A DNA stretch of 64,000 nucleotides from Pyrrhosoma nymphula (Eukaryota; Arthropoda; Insecta; Odonata; Coenagrionidae), in contig OY754329.1 in NCBI GenBank assembly GCA_963573305.1, positions 42,986,417 to 43,050,416 of the forward strand, written 5' to 3'. The position numbers and the translations under genes were made by a program. Shown one piece after another: positions 47,780 to 58,104 of the stretch; position 1 is the first letter of the stretch; each line of letters starts with the position of its first letter. The notes under the pieces are model-generated. The model was not told where the DNA came from. It made no database searches and saw nothing but the letters and a program-made list of their open reading frames with translations.

Positions 47780-48664
47780 ACGCTTCTAAAATGTTCTTTA
47801 AATATGGTTTCTCCATTACGTATAAGCAAAATCTCCGTCCTAATTTATCTGCCCTATTCTTTCCAAAATTTCCCTCCACAATATCCTCCCGCGAATGTTG
47901 CTTAAGCAGCACAAAGACGCCGACTCTTCTCTTCACTGTACACTGAATACGAGAGTATATTATTCGAATACAACCACTCCAAAATCCACCAAGGGCTAAG
48001 ATAGTTTGTTGACGTTACTAGTGAGAAACCTAACTAACAATTTGACGATTTAGTTCAAACCCTCGGTTAATCAAATTTTTCCTTCTAATGGCGAATTAAA
48101 AAATCCCGTTGGTAGTTGTTTTTTTTATGGAACATAAACGTTAAGAAGGGTTATTACATTGGCTGAATACAAATTAGAAGCTATGTATCAGCAAAACAAA
48201 CAAAAATTTTAATAAAAATCCAATTAGATTGATCATTTTGGCATGGCCTAGTTATTAAAGGTAGTGTACTAATTTATTTTAGCTTGATGTGTGCAGATGG
48301 AGAAATAAAGTAGCCCGTAATTAAAAACGTGTCGGTGACAAAATGGTTTGATGTATCATTTCGACTACCACCATCTTTCCGTAGGTAACTACGGCTTATT
48401 CCGCAATACTTCGATGCCTGTATCAGTGTGTAGACGTAGGTGATAAAACTTTGGTTGTGTAAGGTCCTCCAAAATTCGCATTTCATTAGGCTGCATGACG
48501 CTGTCTCTGGCTAACTCACCTAACCCAGGGAGAATGAATCTAGTGATAAAGGTCAGGTGAATTTTTCAAAATTTCAGCACATTACCTTAATTAATTTACT
48601 TTAATTCATTCACTAGGCAATAAAGACGGCAAAAAAGGTTTTTACAGTAACTAGCATAAAAACA
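47780..48664. other. Stretch without a recognisable gene
   Basis: AT-rich sequence with short frames only. Confidence 0.45.
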
Positions 48665-49085
48665 AATCATTGATCATCATCAGTCATAAACCTGAATGTT
48701 GGTTTGCTGCAGCTCTCCACTCAAAAACTCAACTAACATACTTCGTACACATAGAGGTAGTCTACCAATTATTGAGGGCTTGAGTGAACAATTGACATAT
48801 AAATAATGTAATCTAATATATTTTTCTAGTAAAGAGGGTACCATAACTGTACTGCTCTTTTCTCTAACTTGGCATATTTCTTACATTCCTTTATCTCCTT
48901 CTACCTATGCAAAAGCCTATTCATTTTCTACCACTCCCATTATCGAACACATTAACCTTATCTCACCCCTCCATTGTTTCCTTTACAACACATCTCAATA
49001 ACCTCGAACCATTTCTCACCCTCTTTGCCTAGTGTCTAGGCTTCTGTGCAGTTCAATCCATATCCACCTTACATCGTATTAACGC
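48665..49085 (-). pseudogene. LINE C-terminal fragment, minus strand
   Basis: The minus strand reads NCTEAWTLGKEGEKWFEVIE then MCC near 49070-49000, matching the YGxEAWTL...EKRxEVIEMWC block of insect LINEs. It ends near 48690 with EWRAAANQHSGL followed by a TGATGATGAT run, the usual LINE C-terminus. The middle is badly decayed and needs frame changes. It is 5' truncated like the copy at 20.8-21.4 kb. Confidence 0.58.
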
Positions 49086-49224
49086 AGAACTACTGTCCTA
49101 GAACTCATCAACATTCGTAGAAAAATTGAATGAAGCAGCGAATAAGAGTTAAGCAAGGGCAAAGGGGGAAAGAGGGAACACGATCACGAATGAGAGAAAG
49201 ATCACCAAGATACGGAGTAACCTG

Positions 49225-49480
49225 TTCATGATTTCAGCCCTTTTACGCCGCCTTTCTCGCCACGAAACTGCGTGCGTTCACGAACCAGGATCCCGTGCGT
49301 GCTTCCTTCCCTTTATACTGCGCTCGACTATACTCAACTACCGACTCGGCGATTCGGGTCGCGGAGAGATGTGCACCAATAGGTGGCGTCATTTGTGGGA
49401 AACGCGACCGGGTCGCGGGGGTAGGGGGAGGGAGGAAGAGGGGATTTGGGGATACGCCAGTCTCGGCAGTTCTCTTTCTC
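49225..49480. other. CpG-rich patch
   Basis: A GC-rich and CpG-rich stretch with overlapping frames on both strands (for example an ATG frame at 49228-49530) but no recognisable domain. It might be a promoter-proximal CpG island or repeat-derived; the sequence does not settle this. Confidence 0.35.
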
Positions 49481-49704
49481 CTCTACTTTTAAGGAGCTTC
49501 CCTCGGAAACGAAAGAGAAAAAATAAGTAATTTCTTCTTTCCGTTTCACGTGTCGTGTAAAATATACCAACCACTCTCTCGGTTGGCAATCTAAAGCTAT
49601 AGTGCATTTCCACTAATAAAATAGACATGTGGTCTAACGGGCGAGCAGGTACGATTTTATTAAATGTATTTACCAACAATTCTCAAGTAATCTCATTGCT
49701 TTAA

Positions 49705-49972
49705 ACTAGTCCTACCAAGAGTTGGGGAGAAAATATAGTAATTGGAACCTCGATTAAGGAGAAAGACAAATACATTAGATACTTATTTCGACATAACAAC
49801 CTCTTCTATAATAAAGTGGAGGGAAAAATGAATGAAAAATATTGACAAAGAGGGGCAGAGATAAAATTTATGAACGTCTAAAGTTACGAATATTTGTAAA
49901 GGATTAAGGGACTTAGCTGAAAGGTGAATGCTGCAGAGAGCTACAGCAGACCAATCTTCGGATTGATGACTG
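49705..49972 (+). pseudogene. LINE C-terminal fragment, plus strand
   Basis: The plus strand reads EKI, then after a phase change TSIKEKDKYIRYLFRHNNLF and YNKVEGKMNEKY. After another change GLRDLAER, MLQRATADQSSD and a stop follow. The series (KRKxxxIGHLxRHNxLxxxxxEGKM ... DLAEDR-xWRxATxxQSSD-stop) is the end of an insect LINE ORF2. Two stops and two shifts show decay. It ends at 49972, only about 470 bp before the hAT MITE. Confidence 0.7.
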
Positions 49973-50445
49973 ATGGTGTAGGCAAATGGTGCCACATTTT
50001 ATGCAAGGGCGCATTTTGCATTTGAATTTTGCGTGAATTGGGTTAAAGCTCAAAATTTACGATTATTCTGTTCCATTTAACTTATTAATACTTATTTATT
50101 GAGAATATTTACCTTCTTATTTCAGCTTTTCTTTCCTATTTCAGCTTTGCAATAAAACTTTGTTTCGCAATGCTTTACCAAATTTCTATATTATTCGATA
50201 TCAAGTTCAATGAGTGAAAAAATATGCGCTATCTTTAAATATAAATTCATGCAGGAAGTGAAATCATGTGATACATTTTAAGCTGTTTTGAGACGAAAGT
50301 AACAGAATTAAGTTAATAAACAATAGTATAAAATTTAGTCTATCAAACAAAACTTAGTGTCGTCATCATACCTCAACAGCCGTTCTCACATGCAAGAATT
50401 ATTTCAGAGTTCAGGCATTAAAATTATTTAGCATACCATGCACAC

Positions 50446-50751
50446 CAGTGGTTCCCAAAGTGGGCGCTAGAGGGCGGTTTCATAATCTAGGGATGCGATA
50501 AGTAACAGGAGGCGGCATGGGGGCGCTGAAGGCAGGGTCCCGACCGAATGGTACCATACATGTCCTGGGATCTATTAAATATCAATCTATGGTAATTGAA
50601 ATAATTTAATCATAATTTTTTTAAATTTATTTTTATAAATTTCCTGATTTGGTCAGGTAGTCTAGTATGATTATAGAGCCCACGGTTGGGGGGCGTTGGG
50701 GGTGGCGTCTTGTGGAACCAAGGTGACTCGAAAACGTTTGGGAAAACACTG
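50446..50751. mobile_element. 306-bp hAT-type MITE with 8-bp target duplication
   Basis: The ends are CAGTGGTTCCCAAA (left) and TTTGGGAAAACACTG (right), inverted with one extra base. Flanks ATGCACAC (50438-50445) and ATGTAGAC (50752-50759) match at six of eight bases, the length expected for hAT elements. The interior has G-rich subterminal sequence (GGGCGCTAGAGGGCGG; GGGGGGCGTTGGGGGTGGCG) and no coding capacity. It must have been mobilised by a hAT transposase supplied elsewhere. Confidence 0.8.
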
Positions 50752-51019
50752 ATGTAGACGTTTAAAACTGGAAAAATAAATAGATGTACTAAATAAATAA
50801 ATAATATCCTTAAAACTCAGATTATGGTAGGCTTCGATCGTAGCTATTTTGGCCCTTAATCGTTCGCGGAAATAAGACATTTTGAACCAGCCAGTCCTTC
50901 AATCTATCTCTCTATTTTCATGCATCTCTTGAGGAAAGATTTCGTTGGCATCATCCATTGGAGGGGATGTTTATCTAGGAGTAATAGGGAAATGGTATTT
51001 ATAGGATTTCACGTGGGAA

Positions 51020-51700
51020 CTAACTTAACGGGAAGGAGGTTTCCGCCGACTAGAGAGACCTCATCTCCTCCGCTCTCAACCGCCGCGACGAAGTCATTGA
51101 AGGGGGCGCGAGCACGTATAACGTTCGTCGCCGCGGTTGAGTGATAGATGGATGCGATATACAGTCGGGCGGGTGTATAGATAGGCAGCCGCGAGTCGGG
51201 GTGGGCAAGGGAAGCATGGGAAGGCACGTCTATCTCTCACACACGGAAAACGGGAAACGTCGCGAATAATTTTCCCGCGGCTCCGCACCCACGACGACGC
51301 CTCGCTTCGCGCGAGGCCTCCGTACGTGAGGCGGCGCCTGAATTGTGGCTCTTTTCAGACATGGATTGAAAGTAAATGCCTCGCGGATCGCGATGCGGGG
51401 GTGGCGGGAAGGGGGGGATTAGGGAGTGAGGCAATGGGGAGGGGAGGATTTTACGCGCTGGGACCTCAGAATGGGACCCGCGGGGTACACATATAACCTC
51501 CTGCCCCCCACGGATCGCGGAGAGGCTTCCGTGACGGACAGCAAATGCGGGTCGCGAAGGCGCATTAATACGCGCTCCAATCCACCGTGCACCCTGGTGA
51601 TGAAACGCTGCAATACACTCTCTCGAAATGTTTTCAGCACCGCGGCGGAATTAAATTTAATTCGACGCTTATCCGAGTACGCGAAGCCCTGAAATGGAAT
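51020..51700. promoter_or_regulatory. CpG-island-like region with inverted repeat
   Basis: The highest and longest run of GC and CpG in the window. It contains an 18-bp inverted repeat with one mismatch (51075-51092 and 51124-51141, CTCAACCGC...GACGAA) and a hairpin GCCTCGC / GCGAGGC (51299-51317). Overlapping frames on both strands carry no domain. It could mark a host promoter or first exon, but no transcript structure is visible, so this is only a candidate. Confidence 0.35.
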
Positions 51701-54700
51701 TGAAAATTCAGGTACCTATCCCTTCATCAAAAGGCAAAATGCCACACTATATATCTCCCAACCGATGCGTTTTGCGACGATTTTATCTTTCCCGCTTTAT
51801 TTGAACTGGTTGATAAAACATTTTTTAATGGACCGTGTAGTTTAAAAAAATAATTTTTTAAGCCATTAAACCCAACGGAGGTGCCAATCACTTTTTTATT
51901 TTTTATTCACTCGGAGAAAGAGGATTTCGAAAATTATCACCACAAGTGTTTCAATCCTAGTCTCATAAAACTGCAGCCCACCAAATTCTATTTTCATTAA
52001 AATTTATATCACATCCTCTTAATTCTTCTAACGTCCGTAATTTACTTTTGGACTGTGAACTTATCCTCTACTCTTATTGTTTGTTTCCTCCGTGCTAATT
52101 TACTTTCAAATGCATTTCTAACAAGTCCTACCCTCTGCCTGGTATTGATAACAATTATAAGGACCAGTCCGATTGAAGAAACTGGTGTATTGGTATAAAA
52201 TGAGTTCTATCATCTATAACCATATAAAATCACTTCCTTGCACTATTTCCTTATTCAACTGGGTGTACTTCCTACTCATTTCCATCTCACACAAAGAACC
52301 TTTACTCTTTACCCTGCTTCACCGTTTACCCAACATCTTCCACCTATTCGAATATTACAACATAAGTCATTTTAAGTGTGGGATTTCTCACTGAGAGATT
52401 TTGTCAAGTTATTGCATCATTGGTATCTCTAACTGCTGGCTTTACATTGTTAAATAGGATCTCAATATTTCCCATCCTATCTAAAAAGACCAAACATATT
52501 CTCTCCGTAGGGTAGCCACTCCCAACAGATTCAATCACTCACTATATCTCCCCTCTGATAGGTAAGAAAAACCTGAGCCAATTAATTAAAACATCTAGTA
52601 GCAAACGTAAAAAAACGTCAATTTGTCTTCCATTAAACCAGCTTTGCCTCAATATTGTTACTTTGTACAGAGGTGAAATAAACTCCAAATATCTCAATAT
52701 AATTTCCAGAATACCATGCCACAACATTCCATTTTTCAGCTTTCTACTACGCTTTACGCTAGGCTACATTCGAAATTACGCCGTTCCTAACATTCCCAAA
52801 TATCCCCAGGAATTTTTGCTGAGAAATGCAGTCACACTAAACTAACTATCATCACTCTATCCTACGAACTTGGAGCAACATTATTTCATAGTCATTTTGG
52901 AATGAAACCATCAACTCTGGTGATTCCCACTATTTCTCGCGGGCTCAATAGAGTGGGAGAATAGTGAACGTAAACATGGTAATCTTCCCATAACTTAATG
53001 CACAGCAAGGAAAAACACGGTTATTCATTATTATGTGAAAAGTAACTGCTCCACGTTTACAGTTTTATTTGATAATTGCAATTAACCATATGTTGTCAAG
53101 CAAACAATGTGTTATGCAACATTGATAGGCAGCAAATAATACACAACGCCAGTAAAACCATGGAAACTTCACAATTTTACTTGGCAAAAAAGCATCGAAT
53201 ATTTCTACCAAACTCCCACAAAATTCATGAGTCAAATAAAGACAAAACTCACTCATACGAGTTATTAATTTGGACGCACTCTTATTCAATTAGGTATGCC
53301 CTGCTGTTGTTTGCTGTGCAATGATATTCATTTACCGTTTAATTCGATGCTAGTTAATTATCGGAAGGATAAAAAGGGGTCATAATTACCTTTTGCCCCA
53401 ATTTCCTGGAATTATTTCGTCAGTAACAGAAACAAATTAAGTGTTTTGGGTCAGTAATTCAAGCTCATACGAGTGTGCTAGATATCAATTACTAAATTTA
53501 TTGCCTGAGATTGGCACAAACAGGGAAAGCTAATGGTATTATCTCCACATCCTTAAGCATATCAAATTTTTTAATTGAAGCAGAATAATAAGACCAAGAG
53601 AGTTGAGAATAATATATTATATTCAATCAAGATACGCCTTATTAAACACAATGTGTTGGCGTTGATGAAGAGAATGGCAAGATGAATTATCACCTGATCC
53701 CTTAGAGGATAACACGTCCCTTAAATTAAACGTCATCACATTATTGTAGCTTTACTGGTGTAATAGTGAACAGAATAAAATGTATTTAAATAGTAAAATA
53801 AAATCCTTCCAACATCCATTTGCATTAGCATGAGTAACACATGACGAGAAACTAATTTCAATATAGGATTGGTAAAAAAAATGCCTGTTGAATTTTATGA
53901 TGCAAGAAAAAACTATGACAGTAATCACTAATGTAATCAAGCATTTCGTATGAGAAAAAAATCAAAATGATGTATTTAGGAGAAATAAACAAATAAAAAT
54001 AATCCTGGCAATGCTTTGTGTTAGTTACCTGAATATCATTACTCCATTGCCCTTTAAACCCATTTAGTTTAAAAACAAACTACCATACAGATAAACTACT
54101 TCTACGATTTCCTCACCACAAACAAAATGAGGCCAACGCGCACCGAAACCTTTCGACTAATTTCTATCAAGCTGAGGAACAAAGGCTGAGGAACTTAGAC
54201 CGAGCCTCACAAAAACTGTTACCAATTCAGCAGGCACTGGAACAAAAGAACAAGAGCCACGGATGTGCAGTTAGAGAGCATGGTCCACCGCTTTCATGCG
54301 TTAACCACGTGAGCGATCAAAGGAAAAGGCTTCTCAAATAGGCACCACGCGTTACGTCCACTGGCTTCATTTGAAGATAATTACCTACTGACATGATACA
54401 ATGATAATATGGAGGAGATTCGGATGTATCTACGAAATAATGAAATTATATAGTGTTTTCGAGCAAACCGTTTCGATAGAAATGTCACTTCGTTACCAAA
54501 GACAGGATAAGTTCGCCACGAAAATAATGGCAGCTTCCCGATAGGGAAAATTTACTTCTTGTCTGAGCAGGATTAATTACCTAAAGAAGCTGCACTCTAG
54601 CCCGAAGAAAAAGATTAGAGTTGTTTCATGGACGCACTAAATTTTCCATTTCTGGGATTTCTGGCATTGGAGGCCAAATGCCATAACCTAGAGGTAGATA

Positions 54701-54918
54701 ATGAACTGCTCTCAAATATGAAAAAAAAACTTATTTTCTCTCCTTAACTACTACAATGCCTCAATTACATGTCTCACATTAGGTTTTTTGCCTGACTCCT
54801 TTGAATTTTCTCGCTACTTTTCACTTCAGGTTAACCCAATATCTCCGATGAAATACCCAAGTGGCGGATGGAAGAGGAACATGCACTTAAGCATGCAACC
54901 CGTGGTTGGGGAATATAC
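51701..54918. other. AT-rich stretch without a recognisable gene
   Basis: Short frames only. Near 54270-54320 the minus strand has TCACGTGGTTAACGC, which weakly resembles a SINE A-box. No other feature is supported. Confidence 0.45.
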
Positions 54919-55404
54919 TTAACCCATTAGCGCCCAGCGTCCTATAAATAGGACACTTACTTTTTATTTTTTTGCATTTTTCTAATGGCATATAATTCTT
55001 TTGAAATTATTATTTATGAAAGAAGAATCTCTTTTTATGAGTGTTTTATTTATATTTTTATTTTACGCAACTTTTTAAGATCTCTAGGCCGATTTGATTT
55101 TGAAGAATTTTTTCATGTCCGTTACTCAGCCTAATTTTTGTATTTTGTGCAATAAACATATATTTCAAATGTGAAATATTGATCAGATTATATTTATTAT
55201 GCATCACAGGGTGTATATTCGAAGGTGGGAGCGTCGTCTTTTCTTTAGTATTTTCGTGGCACCTCTGAGAAATGTACCGTCCTATTTATAGGACGCTGGG
55301 ACATAAAGGCATCAGTTTCCTTCCTCACTGGCCCCGTTAGTAGACCGCCGTGTTTTCCGTTGTGTGATGACTCATGCCTCGTTTCTCAGAACCTTATCAT
55401 CGCT

Positions 55405-55606
55405 ACTTATCGGCCTTGGTGGCGGCGGGGTTACGTCCTCGCCTGCCAACCCAAAGGTCGCGGGTTCGAGTCCCGCCGGTGGAGGATTTTTCTCCTCCCT
55501 GGACATGGTTGTGTGTGTTGTCCTTTGTTACTGTTATAACGCCTGATGTAAAATGGCCCTCGAGGCTGTATTCAGGTTGATGAAATAAATAAATAAATAA
55601 ATAAAT
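55405..55606 (+). mobile_element. tRNA-Gly-like SINE inside piggyBac
   Basis: The head GGCCTTGGTGGCGGCGGGGT, then CCTCGCCTGCCAAC and GCGGGTTCGAGTCCCGCC, resembles tRNA-Gly with a GCC anticodon loop (CTGCCAA) and a perfect B-box GGTTCGAGTCC. An AAAT microsatellite tail (about 55577-55606) closes it. A TTATC short repeat before the head and after the tail may be the target duplication. The D-arm is altered, so it is a SINE and not a tRNA gene. It is younger than the piggyBac that holds it. Confidence 0.7.
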
Positions 55607-55685
55607 TATCTTTCCATGCCTAAAGGCATGACTTTGTGTCCATATTGAATAGAAAGTTTTGTACTATTCCACAGATTTTATTTGC

Positions 55686-55727
55686 TGTTACAACGCGTTT
55701 CACCGACTTTCGGCATCATCAGGTACA
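55686..55727 (-). ncRNA. Hammerhead ribozyme motif with intact core
   Basis: On the minus strand CUGAUGA (55722-55716) is followed by stem II GCCGA / UCGGU with an AAG loop (55714-55702). GAAA is at 55701-55698, stem III is the palindrome ACGCGU (55698-55693) and the triplet is GUU (55694-55692), cleaving before G55691. Stem I is UGUAC (55727-55723) with GUAACA (one bulged A). Every conserved core base is present. The surrounding repeat (about 55636-55860, GT-rich 3' part) resembles the 8-kb palindrome arms. It lies inside the piggyBac, so it inserted later. Confidence 0.7.
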
Positions 55728-56007
55728 AAGTTGGTCTAAACATACAGAGTTTGGTCAACATACAGATATATATATACCCAGGCAGAGAAGTGGAGGAGGG
55801 GGGGTGGTAGGTAGGTGTTACCAGTTATGAGTAAGACGTAGAGGTAGAGGGGGTGGGCGAATATGACTGTGTTTTCGTGGAAGAAAAGGCAGATGGTGTT
55901 TCGAATAAAACAGACATTTAGTCTCTTAGGGATTCATTCGTAGTACTGCCTTGTGCGAGTAGAAAGTTCGACATTTCTGCTACGTATTTTTTCTGTTATT
56001 CGGAGAC

Positions 56008-57798
56008 ATGTTTCGGAAAGGTGTTACTATTAGTGAAATAGAACAAATACTTTTTGAAGAGGATATTGACAATTCAGCAGATGTGAGTGTAGTTGTATTG
56101 CCACGGGAGAATGAGGTTGTCAGTGATGAAGACATTTTTGAAGAAGACCAAGTGAACCAAGTTAAGGTTTCAGACGTTCCTGGTGAACTATTGCTGCAGA
56201 TAGTACCGCGGAATGAAAGCTAGATCACAACTTCTGCGGAAGATGACGAGGAGTATCCACAAGCGAAAAGATCACGAGGTGTGGGGAAGAAACGTTCGCT
56301 GACAAAATGCGAACCAATTTGGAGAAAAGTCGTCCCGACCTACACAAAATTGCCAGAAGAAGGTACGTCATCAGAATCTCTGGCAGAGACTATGCAAGGT
56401 GAGCTGGGAGAAAATTCTCCTCTTGAAATATTTGAGATGCTCTTTGATGACGCGATAATGAGCATGATAACTTCTGAGTCTGTAAAGTATGCCACAGAAG
56501 TAAAAAATGAAACAAATTTCATTTTGTCGATCGATGAACTCAAAACATTTTTTGGAATACTTTTGCTGTCCGGATATCACAATGTGCCCAGTGAAAGGCA
56601 CTATAGGAGTGAAGATAGTGATTTAGGAATCAATATTGTAAGAAATGCAATGCCAAGAAACAAGTACCTCAAACTAAAAAGCATGCTGCACTTCAATGAC
56701 AACAGCAAGGTTCAAGAGAATAAAGACGATAGAGGGTTCAAAGTGCGCCCTCTAATAGTCGCTCTGAATAAGAATTTCAGAAGATGGGGCATATTTGACA
56801 AACACCTTGCAGTCGATGAAATGATAGTCAAATATTATGGTCACCACGGATTGAAGCAGTTTATCAGAGGGAAGCCGATCCGTTTTGGATACAAATTTTG
56901 GGCACTGTGTGGATCAAGTGGCTATTGTTTCCACTTCGACTTATACTGTGGTAAGGAGGTAGCTCAGAATGAGAGACATGATTTGGCATTAGGGTCCCGC
57001 GTTGTTCTAAATATGTTGGACCCTGTCCAAGAGCTGGCAAGTCACTGGGTTTTTTTCGACAATCTCTTTACCAGCAGAGATTTGCTTATTCATTTGAGAG
57101 ATGTTGGTTTTAGAGCTTCTGGTACACTGAGGCAGAACCGCCTGTGCAAATGCCCTTTGAAAGATTCCAAGGAATTGTCTAAGGAGCCCAGGGGCACTTT
57201 TGATTCTGCGTTTGATTCAGAAGGAGAAGTTCTGTTCATGAAGTGGAACGACAACAACTGTGTCGCTATTGGGACAAATTTTGACACTGTTCATCCTCTG
57301 AGTCATGCATCACGTTGGAGCAGGACGTCAAGACAGAAGTTGTCTGTTCCACAACCGAATGCCATCAAATCATACAACAAGTACATGGGTGGAGTAGACC
57401 ACCATGATTGGTTAGTGGGAAAGTACGATGTGTCCATTCGTGGTAAAAAGTGGTATTGGTGTTTATTCACAAGAATGCTTGACATGGCAATTGCAAATGC
57501 CTGGATTGTGTACAATAAGGTTTCTTATTCTACCATGGACCTCATTGAATTCAGAAGAAATGTCGCCATTGCATATTTGAAAAGAAACACTTCAAAACAA
57601 GGGAGAGCAGCCATCACATCCTCTTCAACATCCATCCCAGACATTAGATACGATGGAAAAGATCACCTTGTATCAAGACGAGACAAACAAAGGAGATGCC
57701 AGGGAGAAAACTGCAATGCAAAACCTCTCACCTTTTGTAAAAAATGTGAAGTAACTTTGTGCAAGAACTGTTTCACTACTTATCACACCAAGAAATGA
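56008..57798 (+). pseudogene. piggyBac transposase with a single in-frame TAG
   Basis: From the ATG at 56008 the frame runs 596 codons to TGA at 57796, interrupted only by TAG at codon 72 (56221-56223). The N-terminus is acidic (ILFEEDIDNSADVS, SDEDIFEEDQ), as in piggyBac-derived PGBD proteins. The catalytic acids are all present: VDEM (Asp about 270), FFDNLFTSRD (Asp about 351) and MGGVDHHDW (Asp about 464 and 467). The C-terminal Cys-rich domain RCQGENCNAKPLTFCKKCEV then CKNCF is complete. Such enzymes excise and insert DNA at TTAA. A 505-residue frame begins after the stop, but its first codon is GTG; the first in-frame ATG is at about 56392. Without readthrough a shortened protein lacking the N-terminus might be made. 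Length matches intact relatives. Confidence 0.92.
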
Positions 57799-58104
57799 TA
57801 AATTCATGTTTCTTTTTTCTCATTTTCAATATGTTTTTGTAGTTGTTATTGCATACAAATGTAAAAACAAACGTAATAATAATATTTTTCATTCAAATTC
57901 GTTCTTATATATAATTTTTCTAATTTGTGAAATGTTACCTTATAGTCCCAGCGTCCTATTTTTAGGACAGTCCACCATTTGCAACCATTAAGAGATATTT
58001 TTCTAAAAATCATCCATATTGCTTCTAAATACCCTTCTAAACAAATAATTAACCAATTTTCAATAAAAAGTTTATTTAAAAAAGTATGGGCGTTAATGGG
58101 TTAA

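Larger units (their letters stand above)
54919..58104 (+). mobile_element. Full-length piggyBac transposon
   Basis: Both ends are TTAA (54919-54922 and 58101-58104), the piggyBac target duplication, followed by inverted CCCATTA[G/A]CGCCCA. Three copies of a subterminal palindrome GTCCTATwwATAGGAC with flanking CAGC lie at 54935-54954, 55279-55298 (inverted) and 57949-57968 (one arm altered). The transposase occupies 56008-57798, and AATAAA-like sequence lies near the right end. A SINE and a hammerhead-bearing repeat sit between the left end and the transposase. Ends and internal repeats are well preserved, so this is one of the younger elements here. Confidence 0.92.

Noticed and set aside
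54270..54320. TCACGTGGTTAACGC on the minus strand as a tRNA or SINE
   Set aside because: No B-box follows at the right distance.
54440..54490. ATCGAAACGG with GAAG upstream on the minus strand
   Set aside because: No CUGANGA core and stem II is not convincing.
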